DNA from: an uncultured Collinsella sp.
Lineage (GTDB): Bacteria; Actinomycetota; Coriobacteriia; Coriobacteriales; Coriobacteriaceae
Direction: 5' to 3'
Assembly (NCBI GenBank): GCA_902495545.1
Contig: CABUXM010000028.1
Coordinates: 1-24,405 of the forward strand
DNA length: 24,405 bases
The notes under the pieces: model-generated
The model's input: only the letters and a program-made list of their open reading frames with translations
Told to the model about the DNA's origin: nothing
Database searches by the model: none
Shown here: one piece after another, positions 7,148 to 14,639 of the stretch
Position numbering within the stretch: position 1 is the stretch's first letter
Layout: each line of letters begins with the position of its first letter
Position numbers and translations under genes: made by a program

Positions 7148-7528
7148 ATGGATGAGAACAAGATGGGATGGCGTGAGTATGCGCACTATGCCGAGATGTC
7201 GGTCGAGGAGTTGGCGCGCGATTGCGAGGTGCAGGTGTTTCGCGCGACGGGCCCGGGTGGGCAGGGCGTGAACACGACGGACTCGGCGGTGCGCATGAAG
7301 CATATCCCTTCGGGGATTACCGTGACGGCGCGTGAGAGCCGCAGCCAGTTCCAAAACCGTAGCAGCTGCCTGCGTAAGCTGCGCGCTGAGCTTGAGTGTC
7401 GCGGGCGTCCACCGCGCCGACGCGTAAAGACCAAGGTGCCTCAGCGCTCTCGCCAGCACAGGCTCAATGACAAGCACTTCAACGCCATTAAAAAGGCCAA
7501 CCGTCGCAAACCGGGCAGCGACGAATGA
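7148..7528 (+). CDS. Small GGQ-domain release factor-like protein, possible ribosome rescue factor
   Basis: The product carries the RF-1 family peptidyl-tRNA hydrolase domain. The catalytic GGQ motif is in ATGPGGQGVNTTDSAVRMKH at about residues 33-52, followed by HIPSGITVTARESRSQFQNR, as in classical RF1/RF2. It lacks the codon-recognition domains and is only 126 residues. The basic C-terminal tail (RGRPPRRRVKTKVPQRSRQ, then KKANRRK) resembles the mRNA-channel tail of ArfB (YaeJ). It may thus release stalled peptides without a stop codon. The GGQ region reads NTTDSAVR as in RF1 rather than the NKTxT form of ArfB, so it is not a standard ArfB. The start is ATG 7148 with GGGGAGGT six bases upstream. 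It lies alone between two palindromes. Confidence 0.85.
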   Translation: MDENKMGWREYAHYAEMSVEELARDCEVQVFRATGPGGQGVNTTDSAVRMKHIPSGITVTARESRSQFQNRSSCLRKLRAELECRGRPPRRRVKTKVPQRSRQHRLNDKHFNAIKKANRRKPGSDE

Positions 7529-7539
7529 TCTCTTCATAA

Positions 7540-7604
7540 GTTGCGGTGAAATAGGGACTGTTTTGCGGCTTTAACTGCATAAACAGTCCCTATTTCACCG
7601 CAAC
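7540..7604. repeat. 24-bp perfect hairpin between convergent genes (REP-like palindrome)
   Basis: Arms at 7540-7563 and 7581-7604 are perfectly complementary; the left arm reads GTTGCGGTGAAATAGGGACT then GTTT. The loop is 17 nt. No T-run follows on either strand, so it is not a textbook terminator, though it could stop or protect transcripts of the convergent genes. It shares the AGGGACT core with the palindromes at 7092 and 18751. Confidence 0.85.
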
Positions 7605-7614
7605 CTAGGGGTGG

Positions 7615-8577
7615 CTAGTGGGTGGGGCGCCAGACGTTGAGGGCGCCGCCGAGGACGTCGACCTCGATGCGCGAGGCGACAACGGGCTCCCCGTCGGCCT
7701 GGATGGGGTAGTCGGGCTCCTCAAAGGTAAGCTCGGCATGGCGACAGCGGCGCATGCGAACCGGTGGCAGCTTGGTGTGGTGGCCATCTTTGGCCGAAAG
7801 GAACATGGGAAGCGCGACCGCGCGCGGAACGGGGCCGCAGGCGTAGCAGACGTCGAGTATGCCGTCACAGGGGTCGGCTTCGGGACAGATACGATAGCCC
7901 GAGCCATAGGTAGGACCCAGCTGAATCGCCATGACGATCGCCCTTACGCGCTCGGCGGGCGCGCCGTCAAAGCTGACTGCCATGGGGTAGTTGCGATAGC
8001 GTAGGCCAAACTGCTCAAGTCCCGAGAGGGTGTAGAGCGGGGCGCCCGTCAAGCCGGTCTTTTTGCGCAGTTCGGTGGTGCCAAGGCCGATAGCAGCATC
8101 GATGCCGATCGAAAGCGTCTGGTCATAGTACTCAACGGAACATTCGCCGCTACCGCTTGCGGGGTTCCATGAGCGAATCCGCCCGATGTCCTGACGCTGC
8201 AGCTCACAGGTGAGCAGCGCGCCAAAATCCTTGCCGGAGAAATCGTCGATGCCGAGCGTCTGGGCAAAATCGTTGCCGGAGCCCACGGGCAGGACGGCAA
8301 GGGCGGGCCGGACCGCCTCATCCTGCGTCATGAGTCCATTGACGACCTCGTGGATCACGCCGTCGCCGCCAAGGGCGATAACAGTGCGATAGCCCTGAGC
8401 CTGTGCGGCAAGCTCCTTGGCGTGCCCCGTGCGTTCGGTTAGTACCAGGTCAAACTGGGATGCGCGTGCGGTCATATCCAAAAAGCGCTGCAGGCGTTCG
8501 GCAACCTCGCGCGCGGCGCCCGACTGGGCGGCTGGGTTGGCGATGATGAGCGTGCGACCAAAATCAGTTGCGTGCAT
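7615..8577 (-). CDS. Diacylglycerol kinase family lipid kinase (DgkB/YegS/BmrU type)
   Basis: The protein has the diacylglycerol kinase catalytic fold that phosphorylates diacylglycerol or related lipids with ATP at the inner membrane face. Motifs: LIIANPAAQSGAA near the N-terminus, the nucleotide loop ALGGDGVIHEVVNGL at about residues 64-78, LPVGSGNDFAQTLGI at about residues 91-105, and the C-terminal CDGILDVCYA and QADGEPV segments. The length of 320 residues fits. I chose ATG 8577 (MHATDFGRTLIIANP) because GGGAG lies seven bases upstream; the frame stays open to 8649 but the upstream ATG there has no ribosome site. The exact lipid substrate is unknown. It follows the ClC gene on the same strand with an 86-base gap, and the two may be co-transcribed. 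Confidence 0.88.
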   Translation of the reverse strand: MHATDFGRTLIIANPAAQSGAAREVAERLQRFLDMTARASQFDLVLTERTGHAKELAAQAQGYRTVIALGGDGVIHEVVNGLMTQDEAVRPALAVLPVGSGNDFAQTLGIDDFSGKDFGALLTCELQRQDIGRIRSWNPASGSGECSVEYYDQTLSIGIDAAIGLGTTELRKKTGLTGAPLYTLSGLEQFGLRYRNYPMAVSFDGAPAERVRAIVMAIQLGPTYGSGYRICPEADPCDGILDVCYACGPVPRAVALPMFLSAKDGHHTKLPPVRMRRCRHAELTFEEPDYPIQADGEPVVASRIEVDVLGGALNVWRPTH

Positions 8578-8663
8578 GGGGCGACTCCCGGCGTGTGACA
8601 TGACAGTGCGGTCGCGCTCAGGTAGAGTTGCCCCCGATTGTGGCTGCACGGCGATTATTACAT

Positions 8664-10085
8664 CTACTCTATCAGGTCGTTGTGGCGCTCGATAGCATCC
8701 GCTACCGTACCGCCCTCATCCACAATAAGCGAACGGCGCTTGGGTGAGATGATGCGTTGGGCGGGGTACACGCCGCGGTGTCCGCCGGTTAGGTAGCTGA
8801 TAAAGGCCACGATGACAAAGAACCCGGCGGCCGTGCCGTGGAACAGGTCGATGGCCATCATGCAGGTGGTGATGGGTACGTTGAGGCCGGCGCAGAACAC
8901 GCCGAGCATGCCGAGAGCCGCCAGAAAACTGGGGTCGAGCCCGGTAAGGTAACCGATCCAGCCACCGAGTGCCGCACCGATGCCAAACAGGGGCGTGACC
9001 TCGCCGCCTTGGAAGCCAGCGCCCAGGGTAAGCGCTGTGACGACCAACTTGATGGCTGCGTCCGCCAGGGTGGTGTTGCCCGCAAATCCGGCGCCGGAAA
9101 GCCACGTGGAAAGGCCGGCGTAGTCCCAGGCGTCGAGGAGGGCATAGGCGGCTAAAACCACGAGTGCGCCTATAAGTGCGCGAACGAGGTAATTGGTGAT
9201 AAAGCGACCGTACAGGCTCTTGACGGTTCGAACCGACCACGCAAAGAGGCGTGCCGTCAGACCGAAGATGATGGCACTGATAACAACGATGACGACCGTT
9301 GTAGGCGTCATAGCGGGAACGCTGGCGATGACATTCACTTCGTACTCGGTACCCAGGGCGAGTGATGTAAAGTAGCCGGTAAACGACGCGACCAGGCAAT
9401 AGATGCCCGCGGTGTAGTCGATCTTGCCGATAAAGCACATCTCCATGCCAAAGAAAGCTCCGGCAAGGGGCGAGCCGAATACGGCGCCAAAGGCCGACGA
9501 GATTCCGGCGAGCATGAGGTCGTGGTGGTCATGCTTTTTGAGGTGGGCGAGGCTCGAGATGTTGCTGGCGATGGTGCCGCCAATCTGCACCGCAGCTCCC
9601 TCGCGACCGGCCGATCCGCCCGTTAGGTGCGTGAGCGTGGAGCAGACGAAGGTGAGGACGGCCATGCGCATATGGATGAGGCGGGTGCCCAGAGCGGAGT
9701 CGATGACCAGGTTGTTACCGCGTTTGGCGGCAAGACCGTGGTTTTTGTACACCCATGCGGTGGCAACGCCCACAACGGGAAGAAGCGCGTAAATCCACGC
9801 ATGGTGCTCGCGATAGTCGGTCGCGATATTCAACGAGGCCAAAAACGCCCAAGCGGCAACGCCCATGGCGAGCGAGACGATGACGACGAGTACGAGCAAC
9901 TTGGCACTCGCGAGTAGGTTGCGGGCGTTGCGGCGCGTGTCGGCAGCCAAGAGATGCTCGGAGCGGGTAAGTTGATGCCTGCCTGCCGTGATGACGTCGT
10001 TCAGGGAGAAAAAACCGCCGTCGTCGAGCGGCTGGGGATGGTCTTGCGCCTCGTTTGCGCTTTCGGGTTTGTCGTTATGAGTCAT
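8664..10085 (-). CDS. ClC-family chloride/anion channel or proton antiporter
   Basis: This is an integral membrane ClC anion transporter. The gating-glutamate motif appears as GGSAGREGAAVQIGG (about residues 156-170), and the later filter motif as GAGFQGGEVTPLFGIGAALGG (about residues 358-378). The usual GSGIP segment is not seen; the equivalent place reads KRGNNLVID, as in a divergent ClC subgroup. About ten to twelve hydrophobic helices fill residues 60-455, with hydrophilic ends and no CBS domains. The start is ATG 10085 (MTHNDKPES) with AGAGGA four bases upstream; total 473 residues. The transported ion (chloride, or possibly fluoride as in CLC-F proteins) cannot be decided, and no fluoride aptamer is seen upstream. 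It is divergent from moeA. Confidence 0.88.
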   Translation of the reverse strand: MTHNDKPESANEAQDHPQPLDDGGFFSLNDVITAGRHQLTRSEHLLAADTRRNARNLLASAKLLVLVVIVSLAMGVAAWAFLASLNIATDYREHHAWIYALLPVVGVATAWVYKNHGLAAKRGNNLVIDSALGTRLIHMRMAVLTFVCSTLTHLTGGSAGREGAAVQIGGTIASNISSLAHLKKHDHHDLMLAGISSAFGAVFGSPLAGAFFGMEMCFIGKIDYTAGIYCLVASFTGYFTSLALGTEYEVNVIASVPAMTPTTVVIVVISAIIFGLTARLFAWSVRTVKSLYGRFITNYLVRALIGALVVLAAYALLDAWDYAGLSTWLSGAGFAGNTTLADAAIKLVVTALTLGAGFQGGEVTPLFGIGAALGGWIGYLTGLDPSFLAALGMLGVFCAGLNVPITTCMMAIDLFHGTAAGFFVIVAFISYLTGGHRGVYPAQRIISPKRRSLIVDEGGTVADAIERHNDLIE

Positions 10086-10114
10086 ACGTTCCTCTTTTAG
10101 GTTGCAACGCAAGC

Positions 10115-10120
10115 ATTATA
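10115..10120 (-). promoter_or_regulatory. -10 box (TATAAT on minus strand) for the ClC gene
   Basis: The minus strand reads TATAAT here, 30 bases before the ClC ATG. No good -35 is seen at 16-18 bases, so the full promoter is uncertain. Confidence 0.45.
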
Positions 10121-10232
10121 AAACGCGGTAAACGCGACGAGCCGGTGGGTTGGTTTCGATTCTGTTTCGTGGCTTGCGGCCGACAGGTGTATTTGCGGGT
10201 ACAGGCCAAGTCGCGGTCGTGCGTCTGGGGAT

Positions 10233-10238
10233 TATACT
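10233..10238 (+). promoter_or_regulatory. -10-like box (TATACT) for moeA
   Basis: TATACT lies 57 bases before the moeA ATG in the divergent gap between the ClC gene and moeA. The -35 region is unconvincing, so this is a tentative call. Confidence 0.35.
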
Positions 10239-10295
10239 GAGACAAGCATAAAGAATCGGCGCCCCTGTTGTGCGCCGTGGCATTAAGAGGTGCAT

Positions 10296-11558
10296 ATGGC
10301 AGAGAAACTCATTCCGCTGGAGGACGCGCAGTCGATTGTTCTGTCGCACGTTGCTCCGACCGATTTCGTCGAGATTCCCGTGTGGCAGGTCACCGGTCTT
10401 CCCTTGGCCGAGGACGCGGTGGCCGACATCGACATCTCGCCGTTTGCCAACAGTGCTATGGACGGATATGCCGTGCGCTCGGCGGACTTGGCGCAGGCGT
10501 CTGGCGAGGCGCCGGTGACGCTCGACGTTATCGGACACGAGGCTGCGGGACATGTGTTTGAGGGCGTAATCGGCGCGGGCGAGACGGTCCGCATCATGAC
10601 GGGCGCGCCGGTACCCGAAGGTGCCGATGCCGTGGTGAAATACGAGATCGTCGATGTGCTCGACGGTGACGGCAACGAGGGCTCGCGTGTGAGGTTCTCG
10701 GCGCCGGCCACGGTGGGGGAGAACGTTCGCTCTGCCGCCGAGGAGGCCCATGCCGGCGACGTCGTGATGCGCGCCGGTGAGGTTGTGGCTCCGGCCGGCG
10801 CCGGCCTGCTGGCAAGCGCCGGTTACGCGAGCGTGAAGGTCCATGCCGCTCCGCGCGTGGGCATTATCTCGCTGGGCACGGAGCTGGTCGCGCCGGGTGA
10901 GCTGCCGGCGCGCGGGCAGATTCGCGACTCCAACTCGTCGGCGTTGATGGCCGAGGCGCTCGATGCCGGCGCCGAGCCCGTGTTCTACGGCATTGCGCCC
11001 GACGATGAGCAGGCGATTGACGAGCTGGTTCATCGTGCCGTGCAGGAGTGCGACTTTGTCATTACGAGCGGCGGCGCCTCTTCGGGCGATTACGATTTCG
11101 TGACGGCGCTCGTCCGGCGCGAGGGCGAGGTGCTGTTTGACCGCATCTCGATGCGTCCGGGCAAGGCCATAACGTTTGGTCTGCTTGGGGACAAGCCATA
11201 TTTGGGGCTTTCGGGCAATCCCGCGGCGGCGTATGTGGGCTTTGAGATGCTCGCCCGCCCGGCTATTCGCAAGATGCGCGGCTTTGCCGAGGGCGTGCGT
11301 CCCGTGCAGCAGGCGACGCTCACACACGGCGTGAAGAAGCGCCAGGACCGACGCTTCTTCGATCGCGCCACGGTTTTGCGCGACCCCGAGACCGGTGAGT
11401 TGTTGGTGACCGAGGCTAAGACGCAGAACTCGGCGCTGCTCGGCACGATGCAGCGGGCCAACTGCCTGCTGCGTATTGACGAAGGGCCGTGCGAGCTCAA
11501 GGCGGGGGATGTCGTGGACGTTGTGCGCGTCGACCTGCCCGAGGGAACGGTGCTATAG
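10296..11558 (+). CDS. moeA: Molybdopterin molybdenumtransferase MoeA
   Basis: MoeA inserts molybdate into adenylylated molybdopterin, the last step of molybdenum cofactor synthesis, in the cytoplasm. All hallmark segments are present in order: SPFANSAMDGYAV (about residues 48-60), MTGAPVPEGADAVV (about 104-117), GIISLGTELVAPGE and RDSNSSAL (about 188-217), SGGASSGDYDFV (about 258-269), MRPGKAITFGLL, and SGNPAAAYVGFEMLARP. Length 420 matches a full MoeA. The start is ATG 10296 (MAEKLIPLEDAQ) after AGAGGTG. The next gene starts 10 bases after the stop with an overlapping ribosome site, so moeA and the MoaB/MogA gene form one unit, ended by a terminator at 12062. The mod transport operon follows. 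Confidence 0.96.
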   Translation: MAEKLIPLEDAQSIVLSHVAPTDFVEIPVWQVTGLPLAEDAVADIDISPFANSAMDGYAVRSADLAQASGEAPVTLDVIGHEAAGHVFEGVIGAGETVRIMTGAPVPEGADAVVKYEIVDVLDGDGNEGSRVRFSAPATVGENVRSAAEEAHAGDVVMRAGEVVAPAGAGLLASAGYASVKVHAAPRVGIISLGTELVAPGELPARGQIRDSNSSALMAEALDAGAEPVFYGIAPDDEQAIDELVHRAVQECDFVITSGGASSGDYDFVTALVRREGEVLFDRISMRPGKAITFGLLGDKPYLGLSGNPAAAYVGFEMLARPAIRKMRGFAEGVRPVQQATLTHGVKKRQDRRFFDRATVLRDPETGELLVTEAKTQNSALLGTMQRANCLLRIDEGPCELKAGDVVDVVRVDLPEGTVL

Positions 11559-11568
11559 GAGGAACGCT

Positions 11569-12048
11569 ATGGAGTTGAAGATATCGATCGTGACGTGCTC
11601 GGATACGCGCGACCTTGTCCAGGACGAGGCGGGCGCTGCCCTCGAGGAGCTCATCGTGGCGCAGGGCTGGACGGTCGCCTCGCATGTGGTCGTGCGCGAC
11701 GACGCCAGCGAGATCGGTGATGCCATTGTGGAAGCCGCCGATGAGTGCCACGCCAATGTCGTGCTCACCTGCGGCGGCACGGGGCTTTCGATGCGCGATG
11801 TGACGCCCGAGGCGACGCGTGCCGTCTGCGACCGCGATGTGCCGGGTATTGCCGAGGCAATCCGTGCATACTCCATGACCAAGACGCGTCGCGCTATGCT
11901 CTCGCGCGCCGTGTGCATGCAGCGTGGGTATACGCTTGTCATCAACTTTCCGGGATCTACGAAAGCGGCCCGCGAAAGCTGGGAGGCTGTGAGCGACCAG
12001 CTGGAGCATGCGGCCCAAATGACGGCGGGCGGCGGGCACGCCAAATAA
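11569..12048 (+). CDS. MogA/MoaB-family molybdopterin adenylyltransferase
   Basis: The 159-residue product is a single MoCF/MoaB-Mog domain protein that adenylylates molybdopterin so that MoeA can load molybdate. Key segments are VTCSDTRDLVQDEAG at the N-terminus, the substrate-binding TCGGTGLSMRDVTPEAT at about residues 66-82, and FPGSTKAARESWEAV near the C-terminus, which replaces the common PGSPKA form. Whether it should be named MogA or MoaB cannot be settled from sequence. The start is ATG 11569; its AGGAGG overlaps the moeA stop region, indicating translational coupling. It is the last gene before a strong terminator. Confidence 0.93.
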   Translation: MELKISIVTCSDTRDLVQDEAGAALEELIVAQGWTVASHVVVRDDASEIGDAIVEAADECHANVVLTCGGTGLSMRDVTPEATRAVCDRDVPGIAEAIRAYSMTKTRRAMLSRAVCMQRGYTLVINFPGSTKAARESWEAVSDQLEHAAQMTAGGGHAK

Positions 12049-12061
12049 GCGCGCTACCTGC

Positions 12062-12096
12062 GGCGGAGCGACCTTACGGGCTGCTCCGCCTTTTTT
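12062..12096 (+). terminator. Terminator of the moeA-mog unit
   Basis: GGCGGAGC (12062-12069) pairs with GCTCCGCC (12083-12090), followed by TTTTTT at 12091-12096, 14 bases after the stop codon. Confidence 0.92.
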
Positions 12097-12157
12097 ATGC
12101 AGCGACAGTGCGGCCATCTCGGGGTTATCGGTAAAAGAAACTTATTGGACGAGAAAT

Positions 12158-12192
12158 CATTATCACAAACATTATTCGCGTAGAAGTATAAT
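12158..12192 (+). promoter_or_regulatory. modA promoter region with direct repeats
   Basis: A consensus TATAAT -10 lies at 12187-12192, 60 bases before modA, in an AT-rich island (about 12120-12215) that contrasts with the GC-rich surroundings. The -35 position is poor. CATTAT occurs twice, at 12158-12163 and 12170-12175, one helical turn apart, which could be an activator or repressor site. I do not see a confident ModE-type palindrome. Confidence 0.55.
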
Positions 12193-12252
12193 CTAATAAC
12201 AGAATAAAGCCTGCGGCGGGGTGCCCGGGCATAGCGTTCGGAAGGGTTGAAC

Positions 12253-13125
12253 ATGTTCGATATGGTTTCTCGCCGCGGATTCGTCTCGCTTTCTGCTGTC
12301 GCCGCTGCCGGCCTTGGTCTTGCCGGCTGCTCGGGCAGCAAGACGTCCGAGCCGGCCGGATCCGATGCCGGTTCTGCTAAGGCATCTTCCAAGAAAGCTG
12401 TCGAGCTGCAGGTCTTTGCCGCCAACTCGCTCGAGAAGGCTCTGCCCGAGGTTCAGGAGCTTTACACCGAGCAGACCGGCACCACGTTTGCCGACACGCA
12501 GTTTAAGGCGTCTGGCGACCTTGTCGAGCAAATGCGCGCCGGTGCTGCCGTCGACGTGCTTATCACGGCCTCCAAGGGCACCATGGACGACGCCGAGGCC
12601 GCTGAGCTCGTCGACACCGACATGCGTGAGGACATGTTCGTCAACGACCTCGTGATTATTCGCGCCGAGGGCTCCGACACCAAGGTCGAGGCCATCGCCG
12701 ACGTCGCGAATCTGGACGGCAAGATCGCCATCGGCGACGCCAAGACCGTTCCCGCCGGCAAGTACGCCAACCAGGCCCTGGCCTCCGTGGGCCTCTACAC
12801 CGGCACCGAGGGCGACGACGGCGAGTATGCTCCCGAGATCGCCGACAAGGTGGCTTTGGCCGACAAGGTCGGCACTGCTGCCGCCTACGTCTCTACGGGC
12901 GACTGCGTGGCTGGCTTTGTCTATAGCTCCGACATCTTCCGCTACGACGGTATCGAGGAGGCCTTCGTGTGTCCCGAGGACTCGCACAAGCCCATCGTGT
13001 ATCCCGGCGCTGTCGCCGATAGCTCCGAACACGCCGACGAGGCTAAGGCGTTTATCGACTTCTGCCTGACCAACAAGAAGGCTCAGAAGATTTGGGCTAA
13101 GTACGGCTTTGAGCTTTCCGAGTAG
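12253..13125 (+). CDS. modA: Molybdate ABC transporter substrate-binding lipoprotein ModA
   Basis: ModA captures molybdate (or tungstate) outside the membrane and delivers it to ModBC. The N-terminus shows a twin-arginine motif (SRRGFVS) and a lipobox LAGC with Cys26, so it looks like a Tat-exported lipoprotein anchored after cleavage. The mature part begins with a low-complexity linker, then VFAANSLEKALPEV, FKASGDLVEQMRAGA and DVLITASKGTMDDAEAA, which are typical of the ModA fold; GTAAAYVSTGDCVAGFVYSSD and FIDFCLTNKKAQKIWAKYGF close the protein. Length 290 is normal. The start is ATG 12253 (MFDMVSRR), six bases after GGAAGGG; ATG 12262 would also preserve the signal. It heads modA-modB-modC under a TATAAT promoter. 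Confidence 0.94.
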   Translation: MFDMVSRRGFVSLSAVAAAGLGLAGCSGSKTSEPAGSDAGSAKASSKKAVELQVFAANSLEKALPEVQELYTEQTGTTFADTQFKASGDLVEQMRAGAAVDVLITASKGTMDDAEAAELVDTDMREDMFVNDLVIIRAEGSDTKVEAIADVANLDGKIAIGDAKTVPAGKYANQALASVGLYTGTEGDDGEYAPEIADKVALADKVGTAAAYVSTGDCVAGFVYSSDIFRYDGIEEAFVCPEDSHKPIVYPGAVADSSEHADEAKAFIDFCLTNKKAQKIWAKYGFELSE

Positions 13126-13193
13126 TGCGGCTTGGCGCGATAATTCCATCGTTTTGTGTTTCACTCCGTCCTTGTATTCGCTTGGAGCTTTTC

Positions 13194-14636
13194 GTGCTTA
13201 ATAGATTCCGCATGCTTGTCGCCTGTGCTTTGACCTTCGCGCTTTGCTGGGTGCCGGGATTTGCGTTTGCTGGGGACGCTGAGGACGGGGCCCAGGTTGC
13301 TGCGATCGCTCATGGGCTTTCCTATGGGATCGAGGGTTTTGAGCGGTTGGCCAAGGGGACCGCTCGTGCCATGGAGGGCCAGCCTGAGGGCTACCGGTTT
13401 CCCGTTAACGAGGACGTGGACCTTGTAGTGGCGCCTGCTGCCGATCGCGTTGTGGTGTGGATATCGCCCAAGGCGGTCGAGAAGTTTGGTTTGGATCCGC
13501 AGGACAACGAGTGCGTATCGGGTCTCAAGGCCCTCGTCTGTGAGCTCGACAGCGCAAACTGCATGGGAGGTGCGCAGCTGGGGGACGTGGATCTTCCCTG
13601 GTATGTTACGGCGGAAACAACGTTTGATGCCGGCGGGTATACCTATGGCTTTGACGAGCGCGGTGCGGATGGGGACCGCTATGTGGTGATTGCATCAGCC
13701 TCGGGTGATGCCAAGGGCGGCGCGCGTTGGCTTGATAGTGCTCAAATGGTTGAAGCATCGTCTGTCGTGTTGCGGGATGAGCAGGCCCCCTTGACCTCTC
13801 TGGCCTCCTTTTTGGGCGGCATCGACTACCGTCCGTTTTGGGTGTCTATCAAAACGAGCGGCCTTGCCCTCGTTATTGCCTTTGCACTGGGCCTGTTTGC
13901 CGCATGGAAGACCATGGGTACTACGAGCCGTATCAAGGGCCTGCTGGACTCGGTCTTTACCGTCCCCATGGTGCTGCCGCCTACGGTCTGCGGCTTTCTG
14001 CTGCTTATGCTATTTGGCCGCTCGACCGGGGTGGGCCAGTGGCTGATCGCGCACGGCGTCTCGATCGTCTTTACGTGGCCCGCGGCGGTGATATCTGCCG
14101 TGGTGGTGTCGTTTCCCCTGGTCTACCGTACGGCGCTCGGTGCCTTCGAGAGCCTCGACACGCAGATGCTCGACGCCGCGCGAACCTTGGGATGGCCCGA
14201 ACGTCGCATCTTCACCAAGCTTATGATGCCGCTTGGTTGGCCCTCGATTGCCGCCGGCACGGTGCTCGCCTTCGCGCGTGCCATGGGCGAGTTTGGCTGC
14301 ACCCTGTTCTTTGCGGGCAACTATGCCGGCATTACCCAGACCATCCCCATCGCCATCTACTTTGAGTGGATGGGCGGCAACACGTCGGTGGCTCTCTTTT
14401 GGGTTGTCGTCGTGATCGCCTTTAGCTTCTTGGTCATCCTGTTTATCAACATGTACACGGCGCACTCGCAAAAGTATCGCGAGCGGGGCCTTTCCCGCGC
14501 GGAGCGCAAGCAGGCCAAAGATTTCGCCGGACAGGGCGATTCGCTCGACCCAGTCGGCGGCGATGCGCTGCGCATCGATCGCGAGGCGTTGGCCGAGCTT
14601 ATGCGCGATGACACGGTCGCAAAGGGAGGTCGATAG
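13194..14636 (+). CDS. modB: Molybdate ABC transporter permease ModB with large N-terminal extracytoplasmic domain
   Basis: The C-terminal half (about residues 220-430) is a standard ModB permease with about five or six helices and the EAA-loop LDAARTLGWPERRIFTKLMM that docks on the ATPase. The usual ModB is about 225 residues; this one is 480. It starts with a signal-like sequence (about residues 1-26, ending FAFAGDAEDG), followed by about 180 residues with no family I recognise, probably outside the membrane, and then the first permease helix at about residue 220. A hydrophilic C-terminal tail of about 55 residues (KYRERGLSRAERKQAKDF...) is also extra. I chose GTG 13194, six bases after GGAG; earlier in-frame codons lack a ribosome site and would spoil the signal sequence. 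modC starts three bases after its stop. Confidence 0.9.
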   Translation: MLNRFRMLVACALTFALCWVPGFAFAGDAEDGAQVAAIAHGLSYGIEGFERLAKGTARAMEGQPEGYRFPVNEDVDLVVAPAADRVVVWISPKAVEKFGLDPQDNECVSGLKALVCELDSANCMGGAQLGDVDLPWYVTAETTFDAGGYTYGFDERGADGDRYVVIASASGDAKGGARWLDSAQMVEASSVVLRDEQAPLTSLASFLGGIDYRPFWVSIKTSGLALVIAFALGLFAAWKTMGTTSRIKGLLDSVFTVPMVLPPTVCGFLLLMLFGRSTGVGQWLIAHGVSIVFTWPAAVISAVVVSFPLVYRTALGAFESLDTQMLDAARTLGWPERRIFTKLMMPLGWPSIAAGTVLAFARAMGEFGCTLFFAGNYAGITQTIPIAIYFEWMGGNTSVALFWVVVVIAFSFLVILFINMYTAHSQKYRERGLSRAERKQAKDFAGQGDSLDPVGGDALRIDREALAELMRDDTVAKGGR

Positions 14637-14639
14637 GCC

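Noticed and set aside
10086..10295. Fluoride riboswitch upstream of the ClC gene
   Set aside because: No match to the conserved crcB pseudoknot sequence on either strand.
12193..13164. 323-codon minus-strand open frame opposite modA
   Set aside because: Antisense shadow of a strongly supported lipoprotein gene.
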